Part shown: positions 40,542 to 49,528 of the stretch, in pieces
How the letters are laid out: every line of letters begins with the position of its first letter
How positions within the stretch are numbered: position 1 is the first letter of the stretch
Assembly: GCF_002532075.1 (NCBI RefSeq)
Contig: NZ_LYXE01000085.1
Location: 1-64,000 of the forward strand
From: Candidatus Chloroploca asiatica
Lineage (GTDB): Bacteria > Chloroflexota > Chloroflexia > Chloroflexales > Chloroflexaceae
DNA length: 64,000 bases
Reading direction: 5' to 3'
Position numbers and translations under genes: made by a program
The notes under the pieces: generated by a model
What the model was told of the DNA's origin: nothing
The model's input: the letters and a program-made list of their open reading frames with translations, nothing else
Databases searched by the model: none

Positions 40542-42311
40542 CTAGTGGGGTGACAACGAATGATCACGCCTAGCCTTGTTTGCCAGACGCGTCACCAGAG
40601 CAAGATCTTCACGTACCTGTTTATTCTCAGGATCAAGCGCAATGGCTGTCTTGAGGATATCAATAGCTGCATCATAAAGCTTAATCTGGGCATAGGCAAG
40701 TCCAAGCGCGCGACGCACCTGTGGATCACGGGGGCTCTGCATCACGGCACGTTCCCAGGCGTGGGCCGCCATAAACCACATTCCATTATCGCGATAGAGC
40801 AGACCGAGGTTATAGGCATCGCTACTCGTCATCAAACCTGCGGTGGTCATGCGTACACGCCGTCCAAAAAAATCGCCATAACTGATGAGGGTCAGCGCGA
40901 CGAGGGCCACGATGAAGCTAAGCCCGCCGAATGAGCCGGCTACTTCAGCACGTGCCAGCCCAAGGAGTGGGAGCACATCGCTCATGAAGCGCATATTGGG
41001 ACTGACGAGCATGCCGAGGATGCTCGCAATAACCAGGCCGGTACCAACCATATGCAACAGATAGGCCCAGGCGCGTTTGCGCCACAACCCGATCATGATA
41101 CCAAGGGTAAGCGCAGTAAAGAGAAACCTGGCAACCATTGGGATCGTATTGATCACCGGAAGTTCCCGTTCAGCCAAACTTGCCTGCAGCACAATGATCA
41201 GAATTGAGAAAATCGTCAAGACGACCTGACCAACCACAAGCAGGGTATTCATACTATACAGTGCAATCAAAAGATTGAGCGCCACTGAGCGTCGTGTCTC
41301 GGGCCGTTCCCGAATCATCAGGTTCGTGTTGCATGATGGACAAGCGCGATCCGCAAGTCGGGTAGTTGCCCCACAAAAGGGACATGGTTCTTCCGCATCG
41401 GCCTTGTCGGTTGCCGCATGGCTGGAGGGGATGCTCAAGAACGAAGATGGTGCTGGCAGTAGTACAATTGGACGATTATCATTCGTCACCGGGGAGGCAG
41501 CGGCTGGCGGACGCTCGGACGAGACCGGGGTGGAGACAAAGATATCGTCGGCGTGACCGTTCCTTAGACGTGAGGCAAACGGATCTGCTCCAGCGAGCGT
41601 CTTTGGTTCGCGAGGTGGCTGGGCTTGCGGTGCAGGCTCGGGCTCTGGATCGGCTTCAACAGGGTCTTGCGGCTCAGGGACAAGGGTTTCTAGCCATGTG
41701 GCGAGCTGTTCTTGCTGGCTGGCCAAGGGTGCTGAATGATCACGGGTCGTTCGTTGACCCATTGGTGTTGTCGTAAGTTGCTCGCTCGTCAACCAAGCGG
41801 GGAACACCTCGAGTAACTCACGGTCAGGCTGAAAAGGCTGCGTTTCATCGTGGTCGGGGTGAGGTACAGGGTGCGCCTTTAAGGGGAATGTCGGCTCCTC
41901 GCCCCGTGCGCTGGGAAGGCGCGGCCCCTGATCAACCTGAACTGAGTGAGGCGCAAGCTTCTGGTCAACAAGCCAATCAGGCAAGCGCTGATTGACATCA
42001 GAGAGCATGAGATCAAGCCATTGCGCAGAGGAGGCATCTGGTTCAGCTTCAATCCAGGAAGGAATGGCCGACGTGCCCTGGAGAGCGGCCAGATTGCGCT
42101 GGGCATAGGCATTGGCTGGATTGATCATCAAAACATTTTCGAGGCAAATCCGGCGTTCTTCTGGTTCATCAACCAGTTTTGCGAGCCAGAGCCATGCCTG
42201 TTCGTTCTGTTCATCGGTCTCAAGCAGAGTGAGGAAGCGAGCTTTCGCTTCATCGATCTGGCCGTCGTGGGCCGCCAGAATAGCCTGCGCAAGGAGTTCA
42301 GTATGCTTCAT
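40542..42311 (-). CDS. TPR / PxWL-motif / zinc-ribbon / multi-TM protein, paralogue
   Basis: A 589-residue paralogue of the adjacent protein with the same order. N-terminal TPR (LLAQAILAAHDGQIDEAKARF, AWLWLAKLVDEPEERRICLENVLMINPANAYA). A linker of about 250 residues has only scattered W-L motifs (IPSWIEA, AQWLDLM, LPDWLVD, FPAWLTS, ATWLETL). A zinc ribbon CPFCGATTRLADRACPSC lies near 310-330. Membrane segments at about 345-485 and a C-terminal TPR (YNLGLLYRDNGMWFMAAHAWERAV...) follow. The ATG at 42311 follows AAAGGA by about 9 bp. The linker lacks the 78-bp amplification of its neighbour, 36 bp downstream. Function unknown; the layout suggests a membrane scaffold. Confidence 0.8.
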   Translation of the reverse strand: MKHTELLAQAILAAHDGQIDEAKARFLTLLETDEQNEQAWLWLAKLVDEPEERRICLENVLMINPANAYAQRNLAALQGTSAIPSWIEAEPDASSAQWLDLMLSDVNQRLPDWLVDQKLAPHSVQVDQGPRLPSARGEEPTFPLKAHPVPHPDHDETQPFQPDRELLEVFPAWLTSEQLTTTPMGQRTTRDHSAPLASQQEQLATWLETLVPEPQDPVEADPEPEPAPQAQPPREPKTLAGADPFASRLRNGHADDIFVSTPVSSERPPAAASPVTNDNRPIVLLPAPSSFLSIPSSHAATDKADAEEPCPFCGATTRLADRACPSCNTNLMIRERPETRRSVALNLLIALYSMNTLLVVGQVVLTIFSILIIVLQASLAERELPVINTIPMVARFLFTALTLGIMIGLWRKRAWAYLLHMVGTGLVIASILGMLVSPNMRFMSDVLPLLGLARAEVAGSFGGLSFIVALVALTLISYGDFFGRRVRMTTAGLMTSSDAYNLGLLYRDNGMWFMAAHAWERAVMQSPRDPQVRRALGLAYAQIKLYDAAIDILKTAIALDPENKQVREDLALVTRLANKARRDHSLSPH

Positions 42312-42323
42312 TGCAAATATCCT

Positions 42324-43538
42324 TTACGTCACAGGCAACTCCTTTCCCCATGACGTGGTATCCCATTCGTTCAAAACCTGCTGATAGACCGCAAGGGTCA
42401 GCCATGCAATGCGTGACCAGGTATAATAGTCGCGGATCTCATTGAGTGCAGCCCCCGCACGCGCACGTGCGATCTCAGGTCGATCGAGGGTCGCAATCAC
42501 CGCATCAGCCAGCGCACCGGGGTTGTCAGCGGGCACGATCAGGCCGGTAATGCCGTGTTGTACCACTTCGGCGAGGCCACCTGCATCACTGACAATCAGC
42601 GGACAGGCATTGGCGAGTGCCTCAAGCGCCACAATCCCAAACGGTTCATAGAGTGACGGAAAGATCGCCAGATCGGCTGCATGATAGAGCCGGTCGCGAT
42701 CTTCATTGGTAATAAATCCGGCAAAGCGTACGGTCGATCCGATGCCGAGGGCAGCGGCACGGGCCTTCAACGCTTCAAGATAATCACCGGTACCTGCAAT
42801 GACGAGCCGTGCCAGCATCCGACGGCTAATATTGGGCCAGGCATCAAGCAGGGTATGGAGACCCTTTTCAAAGACAATGCGCCCGACATGAAACACCATT
42901 CGTTCATCATCGGCAACATAGCGGCGACGAAATTCAAGCCAGTGTTCCGCATCATTAAACGGAGAACGACCGATATTTACCCCATTTGGCACAATGTCAA
43001 TTTTATCGGCAGGGGTCTGAAAATAGTCTTGCACCTGACGAGCCATAAAATGAGAACAGACAATCAGCCGCCATGCCTCATACGAGAGATGCCATTCCAG
43101 GTCATTGATCCGATGGGCTGCGAGACTATGGAGCCCGCCGCGCCCACGACCGCGTTCCGTCGCGTGGATCGTGGCGACAAGAGGGATCTTCCAGTGATGT
43201 TTAAGGGCTGTCCCGACGTCGGCCCCCAACCAATCGTGGGCATGAATGAGATCAAAGCGTCCGGCGGAGGGCTGCAACGCGAGCGCCGCCTGGATCAGCA
43301 ACTGATTGGTATGGGCGACAAAGCCAGGGAAATCAGCCCGCGGCATCTCGGGAACCTCAACCCGATGAATCGTAATCCCCTGATTTGTCTCGTTGAGTGC
43401 CCCCCCACTCAACCGTGGGGCAAGCACTGTGACCTGAACCCCATGAGCGGCAAGGGCAGGTACGAGTTCAGCGACGTGGCGCCCGAGGCCGCCGATGATG
43501 TAGGGAGGATACTCCCATGCAATCTGGAGCACGTGCAT
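42324..43538 (-). CDS. Glycogen-synthase-like GT4/GT5 glycosyltransferase
   Basis: A 404-residue GT-B enzyme. The start HVLQIAWEYPPYIIGGLGRHVAELVPALAAHGVQVTVLAPR carries the glucosyl-nucleotide loop (xIGGLG) of glycogen/starch synthases. FDLIHAHDWLGADVG, NGVNIGRSPF, HVGRIVFEKGLHTLLDAW and FPSLYEPFGIVALEALANACPLIVSDAGGLAEVV contain the E-x7-E donor site. It is shorter than bacterial GlgA (about 480), closer to the compact GT4 glycogen synthases of archaea and Chloroflexota. With two glgC-like genes upstream it probably extends alpha-1,4-glucan from ADP-glucose. The TPR paralogue starts 12 bp after its stop. Confidence 0.85.
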   Translation of the reverse strand: MHVLQIAWEYPPYIIGGLGRHVAELVPALAAHGVQVTVLAPRLSGGALNETNQGITIHRVEVPEMPRADFPGFVAHTNQLLIQAALALQPSAGRFDLIHAHDWLGADVGTALKHHWKIPLVATIHATERGRGRGGLHSLAAHRINDLEWHLSYEAWRLIVCSHFMARQVQDYFQTPADKIDIVPNGVNIGRSPFNDAEHWLEFRRRYVADDERMVFHVGRIVFEKGLHTLLDAWPNISRRMLARLVIAGTGDYLEALKARAAALGIGSTVRFAGFITNEDRDRLYHAADLAIFPSLYEPFGIVALEALANACPLIVSDAGGLAEVVQHGITGLIVPADNPGALADAVIATLDRPEIARARAGAALNEIRDYYTWSRIAWLTLAVYQQVLNEWDTTSWGKELPVT

Positions 43539-43548
43539 AGCATAGGGA

Positions 43549-43577
43549 ATTATAGCACCCCCGTGTCGGTATCACAA
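43549..43577 (-). promoter_or_regulatory. Promoter for the glycogen-synthase-like gene
   Basis: On the minus strand: -35 TTGTGA (43577-43572), 17-bp spacer, extended -10 TGCTATAAT (ending 43549). The ATG at 43538 lies about 10 bp beyond the -10, so the leader is expected to be only about 4 nt and no ribosome site is seen. Confidence 0.55.
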
Positions 43578-43594
43578 GGAGTGAGCGAACCTTT

Positions 43595-44803
43595 TCAGGA
43601 TACAGGCAAGGCGCGAGCCACGACAAACTTCAGGTAACGCCCTTCTGGAAACCCAGCCGGGACGGGATGGTCGAGCGGTTGGCCGGTCTCGTGGAGGATT
43701 TGCAGGCGTGTGCGGGTTTGGGTCGCCGCTTCGGCGAGCATGCTCCGGAAATGTTCAGGGCTCATCTGGCTCGTACAACTGGCCGAGACCAGCAAGCCTC
43801 CGGGTTCAAGGCAGCGGAGGGCCAGACTATTGAGGCGCGTATAGGCGCGTGAGGCTGCGTGCGAGCTACTCTTTTGGCGGGCGAAACTGGGAGGGTCAAG
43901 AATAAGCACCTGGAACAACTGGCGCGTTTTGGCATAGCGATCGAGGAGGGCAAAGCAATCTTCGGTAACAAAACGATGGTTTGCGGCGGCCATCCCATTC
44001 AGCGCAAGATTGGCATCGGTAGCCTGGGCAAGGCCGTGACCACTATCGACACTGACGACCCTGGCGGCCCCTCCACGCAGAGCATAGAGCGAGAAAGCCC
44101 CGGTATAGGCAAAACAGTTCAAGACCTCGCGTCCACTGGCGAGGCTCTCGACCAGACGGCGATTTTCGCGATGATCGAGAAAGAGCCCGGTCTTCTGCCC
44201 ACGCAAGAGATTGGCGGAGAGAAAGAGGCCGTGTTCTTGCACCACCAGTTCATCTGGTGGCATCTCGCCCCAGAGTAGGCGTACCCGGTGGGGGTGATCG
44301 GGTACCGAAGAAGGCTCATCAGTACCTTCCTCGGTCACACGTTCACGTAACACAATGCCACGCAGGTCACGATCGCAGGTGAGGAGGGCCGATACGACGA
44401 GCGGAACAAGTGTCTGCACGCTTTCGGCATAGGTTTGGAGCACGACATAATCGCCATAGCGATCGGCAACGAGGCCGGGCAAGCCATCGCCTTCGCCATA
44501 GATCCAGCGATAGGCGGTGGTTGCGCTCTGCTCGCGGAGCGGCGCACGCAGCGTCCAGGCGTCCCAGACGCGATCGGCGACCCAGGCAGCATCGGGGCAC
44601 GAAGCGAGGCTAAAGATGCGCAGAGCAATTGCGCTCTGCGCATCCCAGAGGCCATAGGCCAGCAGATTGCCACAGCGTACCTGCACCCAGGTACCCGAAG
44701 GCAAGCGGTCGCCGCCGCGCACATGATTGCGATAGACCCAGGGATGGCCCTGGGCGAGGCGCGCCCGGAGGCTCGCTTCAACCGTAACCTCAGGTAGATT
44801 CAT
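43595..44803 (-). CDS. RlmI-like class I rRNA methyltransferase
   Basis: A 402-residue enzyme with an N-terminal PUA-like domain (LRARLAQGHPWVYRNHV...GTWVQVRCGNLLAYGLWD), a middle EEHD-like part (GDGLPGLVADRYGDYVVLQTYA), and a C-terminal Rossmann domain: TGLFLDHRENRRLVESL, motif I VLNCFAYTGAFSLYAL, VVSVDSG, catalytic-region LDPPSFARQKSS, and SASCTSQM with a cysteine. This is the layout of RlmI/RlmK-type 23S rRNA cytosine-5 methyltransferases; the exact target base is not proven. The ATG at 44803 starts one base after the upstream stop (TGAgATG), so translation is coupled. A GTG at 44821 is in frame. Confidence 0.9.
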   Translation of the reverse strand: MNLPEVTVEASLRARLAQGHPWVYRNHVRGGDRLPSGTWVQVRCGNLLAYGLWDAQSAIALRIFSLASCPDAAWVADRVWDAWTLRAPLREQSATTAYRWIYGEGDGLPGLVADRYGDYVVLQTYAESVQTLVPLVVSALLTCDRDLRGIVLRERVTEEGTDEPSSVPDHPHRVRLLWGEMPPDELVVQEHGLFLSANLLRGQKTGLFLDHRENRRLVESLASGREVLNCFAYTGAFSLYALRGGAARVVSVDSGHGLAQATDANLALNGMAAANHRFVTEDCFALLDRYAKTRQLFQVLILDPPSFARQKSSSHAASRAYTRLNSLALRCLEPGGLLVSASCTSQMSPEHFRSMLAEAATQTRTRLQILHETGQPLDHPVPAGFPEGRYLKFVVARALPVS

Positions 44804-44804
44804 C

Positions 44805-46046
44805 TCAGAGGGTCGCGCCACTGGGCACCGTGCCGTTTTTGGGAAACGCCTGCGCCGTTAAGCGCGGGCTGATCGCGACATTGCGTCCAATCGTGAGACC
44901 TTCGGGCACGTGCGTATGGGTACCAATCAACGTCAGGCCGGTATTCAACCGTTCGGGGGCCTGTTGATTCGGCGTTGTCGCATTGCCTTCACCAACCACC
45001 GTGCCCTTGCTAATCCGAACTTCCTCATCAATAATGCAGCGATCGACCACAGCGCCTTCGCCGATCCAGGCATCGCCCATAATAACCGAATCGCGTACGA
45101 TCGCACCGGGGGCGACATAGACGCCAGGCGAGAGCACCGAGCGCACGACGGTGCCATAGACACGGGCGCCGTCACTCAAGAGGGCATTTTCGACCTGCGC
45201 GGTTGCGCCTAACTCGACGCCAGGGCGATAGGTACTGGCGGTATGAATGACCCACTCGGGATCATAGAGATCGAGGGCGGGCGACTCGGCGAGCAGGGCC
45301 ATATTCGCCTCATAGAAAGCCTGGAGCGTCCCGACATCAGCCCAGTAACCCTGGAAATGGTAGGCATAGGCATTGCAGCGAGTGACAATATTGGGCAAAA
45401 TATGGCGCCCAAAATCATTATCACGGCTATTCTTGAGTAGATCGAGCAGAAACTGCTTACGGAAGACATAGATACCCATCGAAGCGAGGTTTGACTGAGC
45501 GCGGCGGGGCTTTTCTTCAAAGCGATCGACGCGACCATCGCCACCGACGGCAACGATGCCATAGCGACGGGCCTCGTGAGGACTGACGCCACGGACAGCC
45601 ATCGTCACATCGGCCTCACGCTCTTTATGGAGTTCGAGCAACGGACGGTAATCCATCTTGTAGATGTGATCCCCGGCGAGCAAGAGGACGGCATCAACCT
45701 GTTGATCTTCGATGAGATCGAGATTATACCGAACGGCATCAGCTGTCCCGCGTTGCCAGCCACCGCCATCGGGGGTAGGCGAAGGATGGAGCACGCGGAG
45801 CCCACCGTGGGCGCGGTCGAGATCCCAGGGGCGTCCAACGCCGAGGTGGGCGTGGAGCGAACGGGGGCGATACTGAGTGAGCACCCCGACATTATAGATA
45901 CCCGAATTGATACAATTCGAGAGCGTAAAATCAATAATGCGATACTTGCCCGCGAACGGCACCGCAGCCTCGGTACGCTCGGCGGTCAAGATCGAAAGCG
46001 CGGGCGAGTCACCGCCAGCGAGGATCAGCGCGAGTGTGCGCAGCAT
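44805..46046 (-). CDS. GlgC-like protein with degenerate nucleotide-binding motif
   Basis: A 413-residue homologue of ADP-glucose pyrophosphorylase with the full two-domain layout (nucleotidyltransferase plus left-handed beta-helix with hexapeptides, [37 protein letters not shown]). The N-terminal signature reads [32 protein letters not shown]: GxGTRL has become DSPALS and the RAKP lysine has become E/A. The later motifs ([21 protein letters not shown]) persist. It looks like a non-catalytic, GlgD-like partner of the next gene upstream. A perfect GGAGGT ribosome site overlaps the upstream stop codon. Confidence 0.88.
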   Translation of the reverse strand: MLRTLALILAGGDSPALSILTAERTEAAVPFAGKYRIIDFTLSNCINSGIYNVGVLTQYRPRSLHAHLGVGRPWDLDRAHGGLRVLHPSPTPDGGGWQRGTADAVRYNLDLIEDQQVDAVLLLAGDHIYKMDYRPLLELHKEREADVTMAVRGVSPHEARRYGIVAVGGDGRVDRFEEKPRRAQSNLASMGIYVFRKQFLLDLLKNSRDNDFGRHILPNIVTRCNAYAYHFQGYWADVGTLQAFYEANMALLAESPALDLYDPEWVIHTASTYRPGVELGATAQVENALLSDGARVYGTVVRSVLSPGVYVAPGAIVRDSVIMGDAWIGEGAVVDRCIIDEEVRISKGTVVGEGNATTPNQQAPERLNTGLTLIGTHTHVPEGLTIGRNVAISPRLTAQAFPKNGTVPSGATL

Positions 46047-46057
46047 AGAGTTACCTC

Positions 46058-47311
46058 CTAAATCGTTTCGCCGGATGCCACCTCGCGCCCGGGGAAGTGA
46101 GCCTCGTCGCGATCCGCATTGATCACCACATTGCGCCCGACGATCGTCCCTGGGGGGATATGGGACGACTTGCCAACCACGGTAATGCCCGTATTGATCT
46201 TATCGGGTTGAGCGCGGTTCGGCACGGTCAGATCGTCCCCGCTTCCGAGATGCACCCCGGCCCCCACGACGACCTGCTTATCAACAATCACGCGGTCAAG
46301 CACCGCACCGGGGCCAATCCAGGTATCATTCATCACGACGCTATCGCGCACAATCGCGCCTGGTGACACATAGACCCCTGGCGAGAGCACCGAGCGTTCC
46401 ACCGTCCCGCGGATGGTACACCCATTGCAGATAATGGCCTGGTTGACCTGGGCCTGTGGCCCAATTTTGGCGGGCGGGCGTTCTTCGCTGCGGGTACGGA
46501 TCAGCCAGTCGAGATCGTAGAGATCGAAATCGAGGGCGGGATCAAGCAACTGGAGACTTGTCTCCCAATAGGACTGAATGGTACCGACATCAACCCAATA
46601 GCCATCGAAGCGGTGGGCATAGACGCGATCTTCGGCGAGCATCGCAGGGATAACATTTTTGCCAAAATCAATGCGCGGCTGATTCTCCTGGCCTTCCGAG
46701 AGGCGGCTGATCAAGACATCGGCATTGAAGACATAGATGCCCATCGAGGCGAGCGTGCCCTTATCGCGGTCTTTCGGTTTTTCACTAAACTCAACAATGC
46801 AATCCTCTTCATCCACCGTCATAATGCCAAAACGATCGGTTTCGTCGAGGGGCACATCCATGACCCCAACGGTCAGATCGGCGCGATGACGGCGGTGAGT
46901 CTCAAGAATCGCATTGTAGTCCATCTTGTAGATATGGTCGCCCGACAGGATGAGCACCAGATCGGCGCGGCACTCGGTAATAAAGTTCAGATTCTGATAG
47001 ATCGCGTCCGACGTTCCGCGGTACCAACTCTGCTCATTGCGTCCCTGGTAGGGTTGGAGCAACCGGACACCACCGCGGGCGCGGTCGAGATCCCAGGGCT
47101 TGCCGATCCCAATATGGTCGTTGAGCGAATGAGGGCGATACTGGGTCAAGACACCAACATCAAAAATGCCCGAATTGACACAGTTTGAGAGGGTGAAATC
47201 AATGATCCGATATTTGCCAGCAAAGGGGACTGAAGGTTTGGCTCGCTTCTCAGAAAGCACACTGAGCCGGGTGCCTTCCCCGCCAGCCATGATCATTGCA
47301 ACGACGCGCAT
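46058..47311 (-). CDS. glgC: Glucose-1-phosphate adenylyltransferase
   Basis: Makes ADP-glucose from glucose 1-phosphate and ATP for glycogen synthesis. The 417-residue product keeps the full catalytic signature [57 protein letters not shown], the substrate motif FSEKP, and the beta-helix hexapeptides. The ATG at 47311 follows AAGGGA; the frame is open to 47335. It is the first gene after a good promoter and is followed 11 bp later by the degenerate paralogue, so the two are co-expressed and may form a hetero-oligomer (inference). Confidence 0.95.
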   Translation of the reverse strand: MRVVAMIMAGGEGTRLSVLSEKRAKPSVPFAGKYRIIDFTLSNCVNSGIFDVGVLTQYRPHSLNDHIGIGKPWDLDRARGGVRLLQPYQGRNEQSWYRGTSDAIYQNLNFITECRADLVLILSGDHIYKMDYNAILETHRRHRADLTVGVMDVPLDETDRFGIMTVDEEDCIVEFSEKPKDRDKGTLASMGIYVFNADVLISRLSEGQENQPRIDFGKNVIPAMLAEDRVYAHRFDGYWVDVGTIQSYWETSLQLLDPALDFDLYDLDWLIRTRSEERPPAKIGPQAQVNQAIICNGCTIRGTVERSVLSPGVYVSPGAIVRDSVVMNDTWIGPGAVLDRVIVDKQVVVGAGVHLGSGDDLTVPNRAQPDKINTGITVVGKSSHIPPGTIVGRNVVINADRDEAHFPGREVASGETI

Positions 47312-47446
47312 AATTTCCCTTCCATTGTGACACACCAGTGATCTGCCACCATGCTACCGACGGATGCCAGGTCAACCGTGAGTGACCTGAGACCACTGCC
47401 GCTGTGAAGTGGCTCATTCCGCCGATTGTTCTTCAGGGCTAAGCTG

Positions 47447-47475
47447 ATTGTACCCGCAATTGCGTGATGGTGCAA
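47447..47475 (-). promoter_or_regulatory. Sigma70-type promoter for the glgC operon
   Basis: On the minus strand: -35 TTGCAC (47475-47470), 17-bp spacer, -10 TACAAT (47452-47447). The leader before glgC is about 130 nt. It overlaps the 3' flank of the upstream membrane-protein gene. Confidence 0.6.
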
Positions 47476-47481
47476 TTGTGC

Positions 47482-48351
47482 CTAGCCCCCGGCAAAACGG
47501 AGCCAGGCGAGGCCGCCGGTAAAGAGCCCGGTGGTAATCAAGGCGACACAGGCCGGGCGGGCGAGTTGGGTGAGCCGCGTGATCGCATTGCGGTAGCCCA
47601 TCACGCTGGCAGCGACGAGCAGGTGCATCGTGAAGAGTTCGCTGAGGATGCCGATGACGCCAAGGAACGCGAGCGGCCAGAAGAGCCAATTGAGCCCGCT
47701 GTGGGCAGCGACGACAAAGATCCCGTTGAGGCCAAGCAGGGCGATGAGATCACTCCAGTCAAGTACAGCACGGGTTGGCTCGGCATTCGCACGCAAGACC
47801 CGGTTGAAGACAAAGAGGATGATCGGCGTCAGGGCCAGCCCAAAAAGTGCCCCGGTGATCGTGCGCAGGTCGTTGCGGGGGGGATAGAAATAGACGCGCC
47901 CGGTATCTTCGAGCAGCGAGTTGACCCCATCGCCGACCATGGTCAGCATAAAGAGACCCAGGATGAGCATGATCGGGCGTGAGGGTAGGGCCGCCGCGCG
48001 CCCGAGGCCTCGTCCGAAGAGGTACGCGAGCGAGATGAGGTAGGTACTGTAGATGCCAAGATTGCGCGCACAGACGGGCAGTGCACGCCCGTCGATGACG
48101 ATCGTATGCTTCTGGGCAACCAAGCCATGCACCGTCGCATAGAGCTTCCATTCGAGCGTCGCGCCTGGCCAGAAGAAGAGCACCAGCAAGAGTGCCGCAA
48201 CCATGGCAAGAAAGAGCACCTGCCAGAAGCGTTCACCCGCCTGGATGCGCTCGACACGCGCCTCACGGGCCTGCTGTTGCGCACTGCGCTCGCGTTCGGC
48301 AATGCGCTCACGCGCCAGTTCGATAATTTTATCAGGTGACTCTTGGCTCAC
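47482..48351 (-). CDS. DUF2085 family membrane protein
   Basis: A 289-residue protein. An N-terminal charged helix (KIIELARERIAERERSAQQQAREARVERIQAGE) precedes about seven membrane segments. The DUF2085 signature LPVCARNLGIYSTYLISLAYLFGRG and the following GDGVNSLLEDTGRVYFYPPRNDLRTITGALFGLAL are clear. The function of the family is unknown. The start is a GTG at 48351, 5 bp after the stop of the C39-like peptidase gene, so the two are probably co-transcribed. A glgC promoter follows its stop. Confidence 0.85.
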   Translation of the reverse strand: MSQESPDKIIELARERIAERERSAQQQAREARVERIQAGERFWQVLFLAMVAALLLVLFFWPGATLEWKLYATVHGLVAQKHTIVIDGRALPVCARNLGIYSTYLISLAYLFGRGLGRAAALPSRPIMLILGLFMLTMVGDGVNSLLEDTGRVYFYPPRNDLRTITGALFGLALTPIILFVFNRVLRANAEPTRAVLDWSDLIALLGLNGIFVVAAHSGLNWLFWPLAFLGVIGILSELFTMHLLVAASVMGYRNAITRLTQLARPACVALITTGLFTGGLAWLRFAGG

Positions 48352-48356
48352 AGATC

Positions 48357-49409
48357 TTACACCCAGGCATCATCTGCCGCTGGCTCGGGCCGCGGCCACC
48401 CCGGCGGATAGATAAGATAGACGGTTCCCGCTGAAGCCCGTTGCCAGCACGTCAAGAACTGATCGGCGCGGTAGGAACGCAAGACTTGCCCTTCTTCATA
48501 ACTTGCTGGTTCAGCGGTCAAGACGCGCCCCTGGGCAAAACCGCGTACGAGCGTGAGATGCCCACTACTCGGCACGAGGGCACCTTCGAGCTCGCCCTCG
48601 TGCCAGCCGAGGCTGACGATCACCGGGACACCTGCGGTGATCCAGCGGGCAAGTTGCGCCAGGCTCTCGAGGCGGGTGACATAGGCGGTCAGCCCGTGTG
48701 CGGCGGCAAAAGCGGTATTGAACGCCCAGTTACCGGTACCCTGCCAGGCGGGATCGTTGACCATTGGTACCACCAACTCGGTGACACAGGCTGGGTCGCG
48801 GAAGGGTGCAAGGCGCGGGTCACCGGTCTGTTCGTGCCAATATGCCAGGGCCATCGCAAGGGCAACCGGGCTACACCAGCCTTCGCCGCCGACGTAGGCG
48901 TACTGCGGCAAAAGCAACGGCATCGGCAGCGCAGTCTCGGGGAGCGCCTCGGGAAGCGACGAAGGAGGCGTTGCGTTCGAGGTCACACAGAGCGTCAGGG
49001 CCTCAAGGTCGGGCATGTCGGCCCCGGGCTTGCCACCGAGCACGATCCGCGGGCGCACGGTCACTGCGGGGGCCGTGATGACCAAGGTATCGGTTGCAAC
49101 GGAAGCAACGGGGGTGCGTTGGGCCGCAAAGCTGGTGCGTTGCGAACCTGCGCGTGCGTCATCCCAGCGGCCCATGCGATACAGTGAGGGCGGCTCGTGC
49201 GCTGCTGTCACCTCGAGTTGCACCTCAATCCAGCTCTGCTCAGGCGTATCAGCGGCCCACGACGGAATCAGCTCACGCGCACCGGCAAAAGTTAACTCAG
49301 GCCCAACGAGCACAATGCGTGCAGCGGGATCGTCGGCGACGGTGGGGGCGGCACGTTGCCAGCCTGCAAGCTCATCAGACGACCAGGATCTCCATTGATG
49401 ACGTGACAT
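48357..49409 (-). CDS. C39-like cysteine peptidase family protein
   Basis: A 350-residue protein. The N-terminal 160 residues form a beta-rich domain without a known name. The C-terminal part is papain-like C39_2: nucleophile Cys in GGEGWCSPVALAMALAYWHEQ, GNWAFNTAFAAAHGLTAYVTRLESLAQLARWITAGVPVIVSLGWHEGELEG, and the His in PSSGHLTLVRGF. No signal peptide is visible, so the cellular site is unclear. Chloroflexota carry many such proteins; the substrate is not known. Upstream lies a palindrome related to the MITE-like element. Confidence 0.82.
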   Translation of the reverse strand: MSRHQWRSWSSDELAGWQRAAPTVADDPAARIVLVGPELTFAGARELIPSWAADTPEQSWIEVQLEVTAAHEPPSLYRMGRWDDARAGSQRTSFAAQRTPVASVATDTLVITAPAVTVRPRIVLGGKPGADMPDLEALTLCVTSNATPPSSLPEALPETALPMPLLLPQYAYVGGEGWCSPVALAMALAYWHEQTGDPRLAPFRDPACVTELVVPMVNDPAWQGTGNWAFNTAFAAAHGLTAYVTRLESLAQLARWITAGVPVIVSLGWHEGELEGALVPSSGHLTLVRGFAQGRVLTAEPASYEEGQVLRSYRADQFLTCWQRASAGTVYLIYPPGWPRPEPAADDAWV

Positions 49410-49427
49410 ACGGAAGGCTCGTCCTAG

Positions 49428-49504
49428 CGCAAACCCTCATAGGTTTGGCAAAGCGTTGGTGTGGTTGCTCGCGGCGTAGCCGCGAGCAACCACACAGCAT
49501 CTTC
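49428..49504. repeat. Diverged copy of the MITE-like element core
   Basis: The order AACCCT...GTTTGGCAAAGCGTTG, a perfect 17-bp hairpin (49459-49475 with 49479-49495, loop GTA), then CAGCATCTTCA matches the inside of the 35553-35654 element. The hairpin tips are identical (TTGCTCGCGGC), whereas the lower stems differ on both arms in a matched way (GTGTGG here, GTATGC there). The terminal repeats are not recognisable. Confidence 0.75.
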
Positions 49505-49528
49505 ATATTATACGATAACCTTCCCCGC

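Noticed and set aside
47464-49187. Long plus-strand frames (172 and 248 codons) opposite the DUF2085 and C39 genes
   Set aside because: They lie antisense to well-supported genes, are unusually rich in Glu/Gly/Arg and have no domains; typical GC-rich shadow frames.
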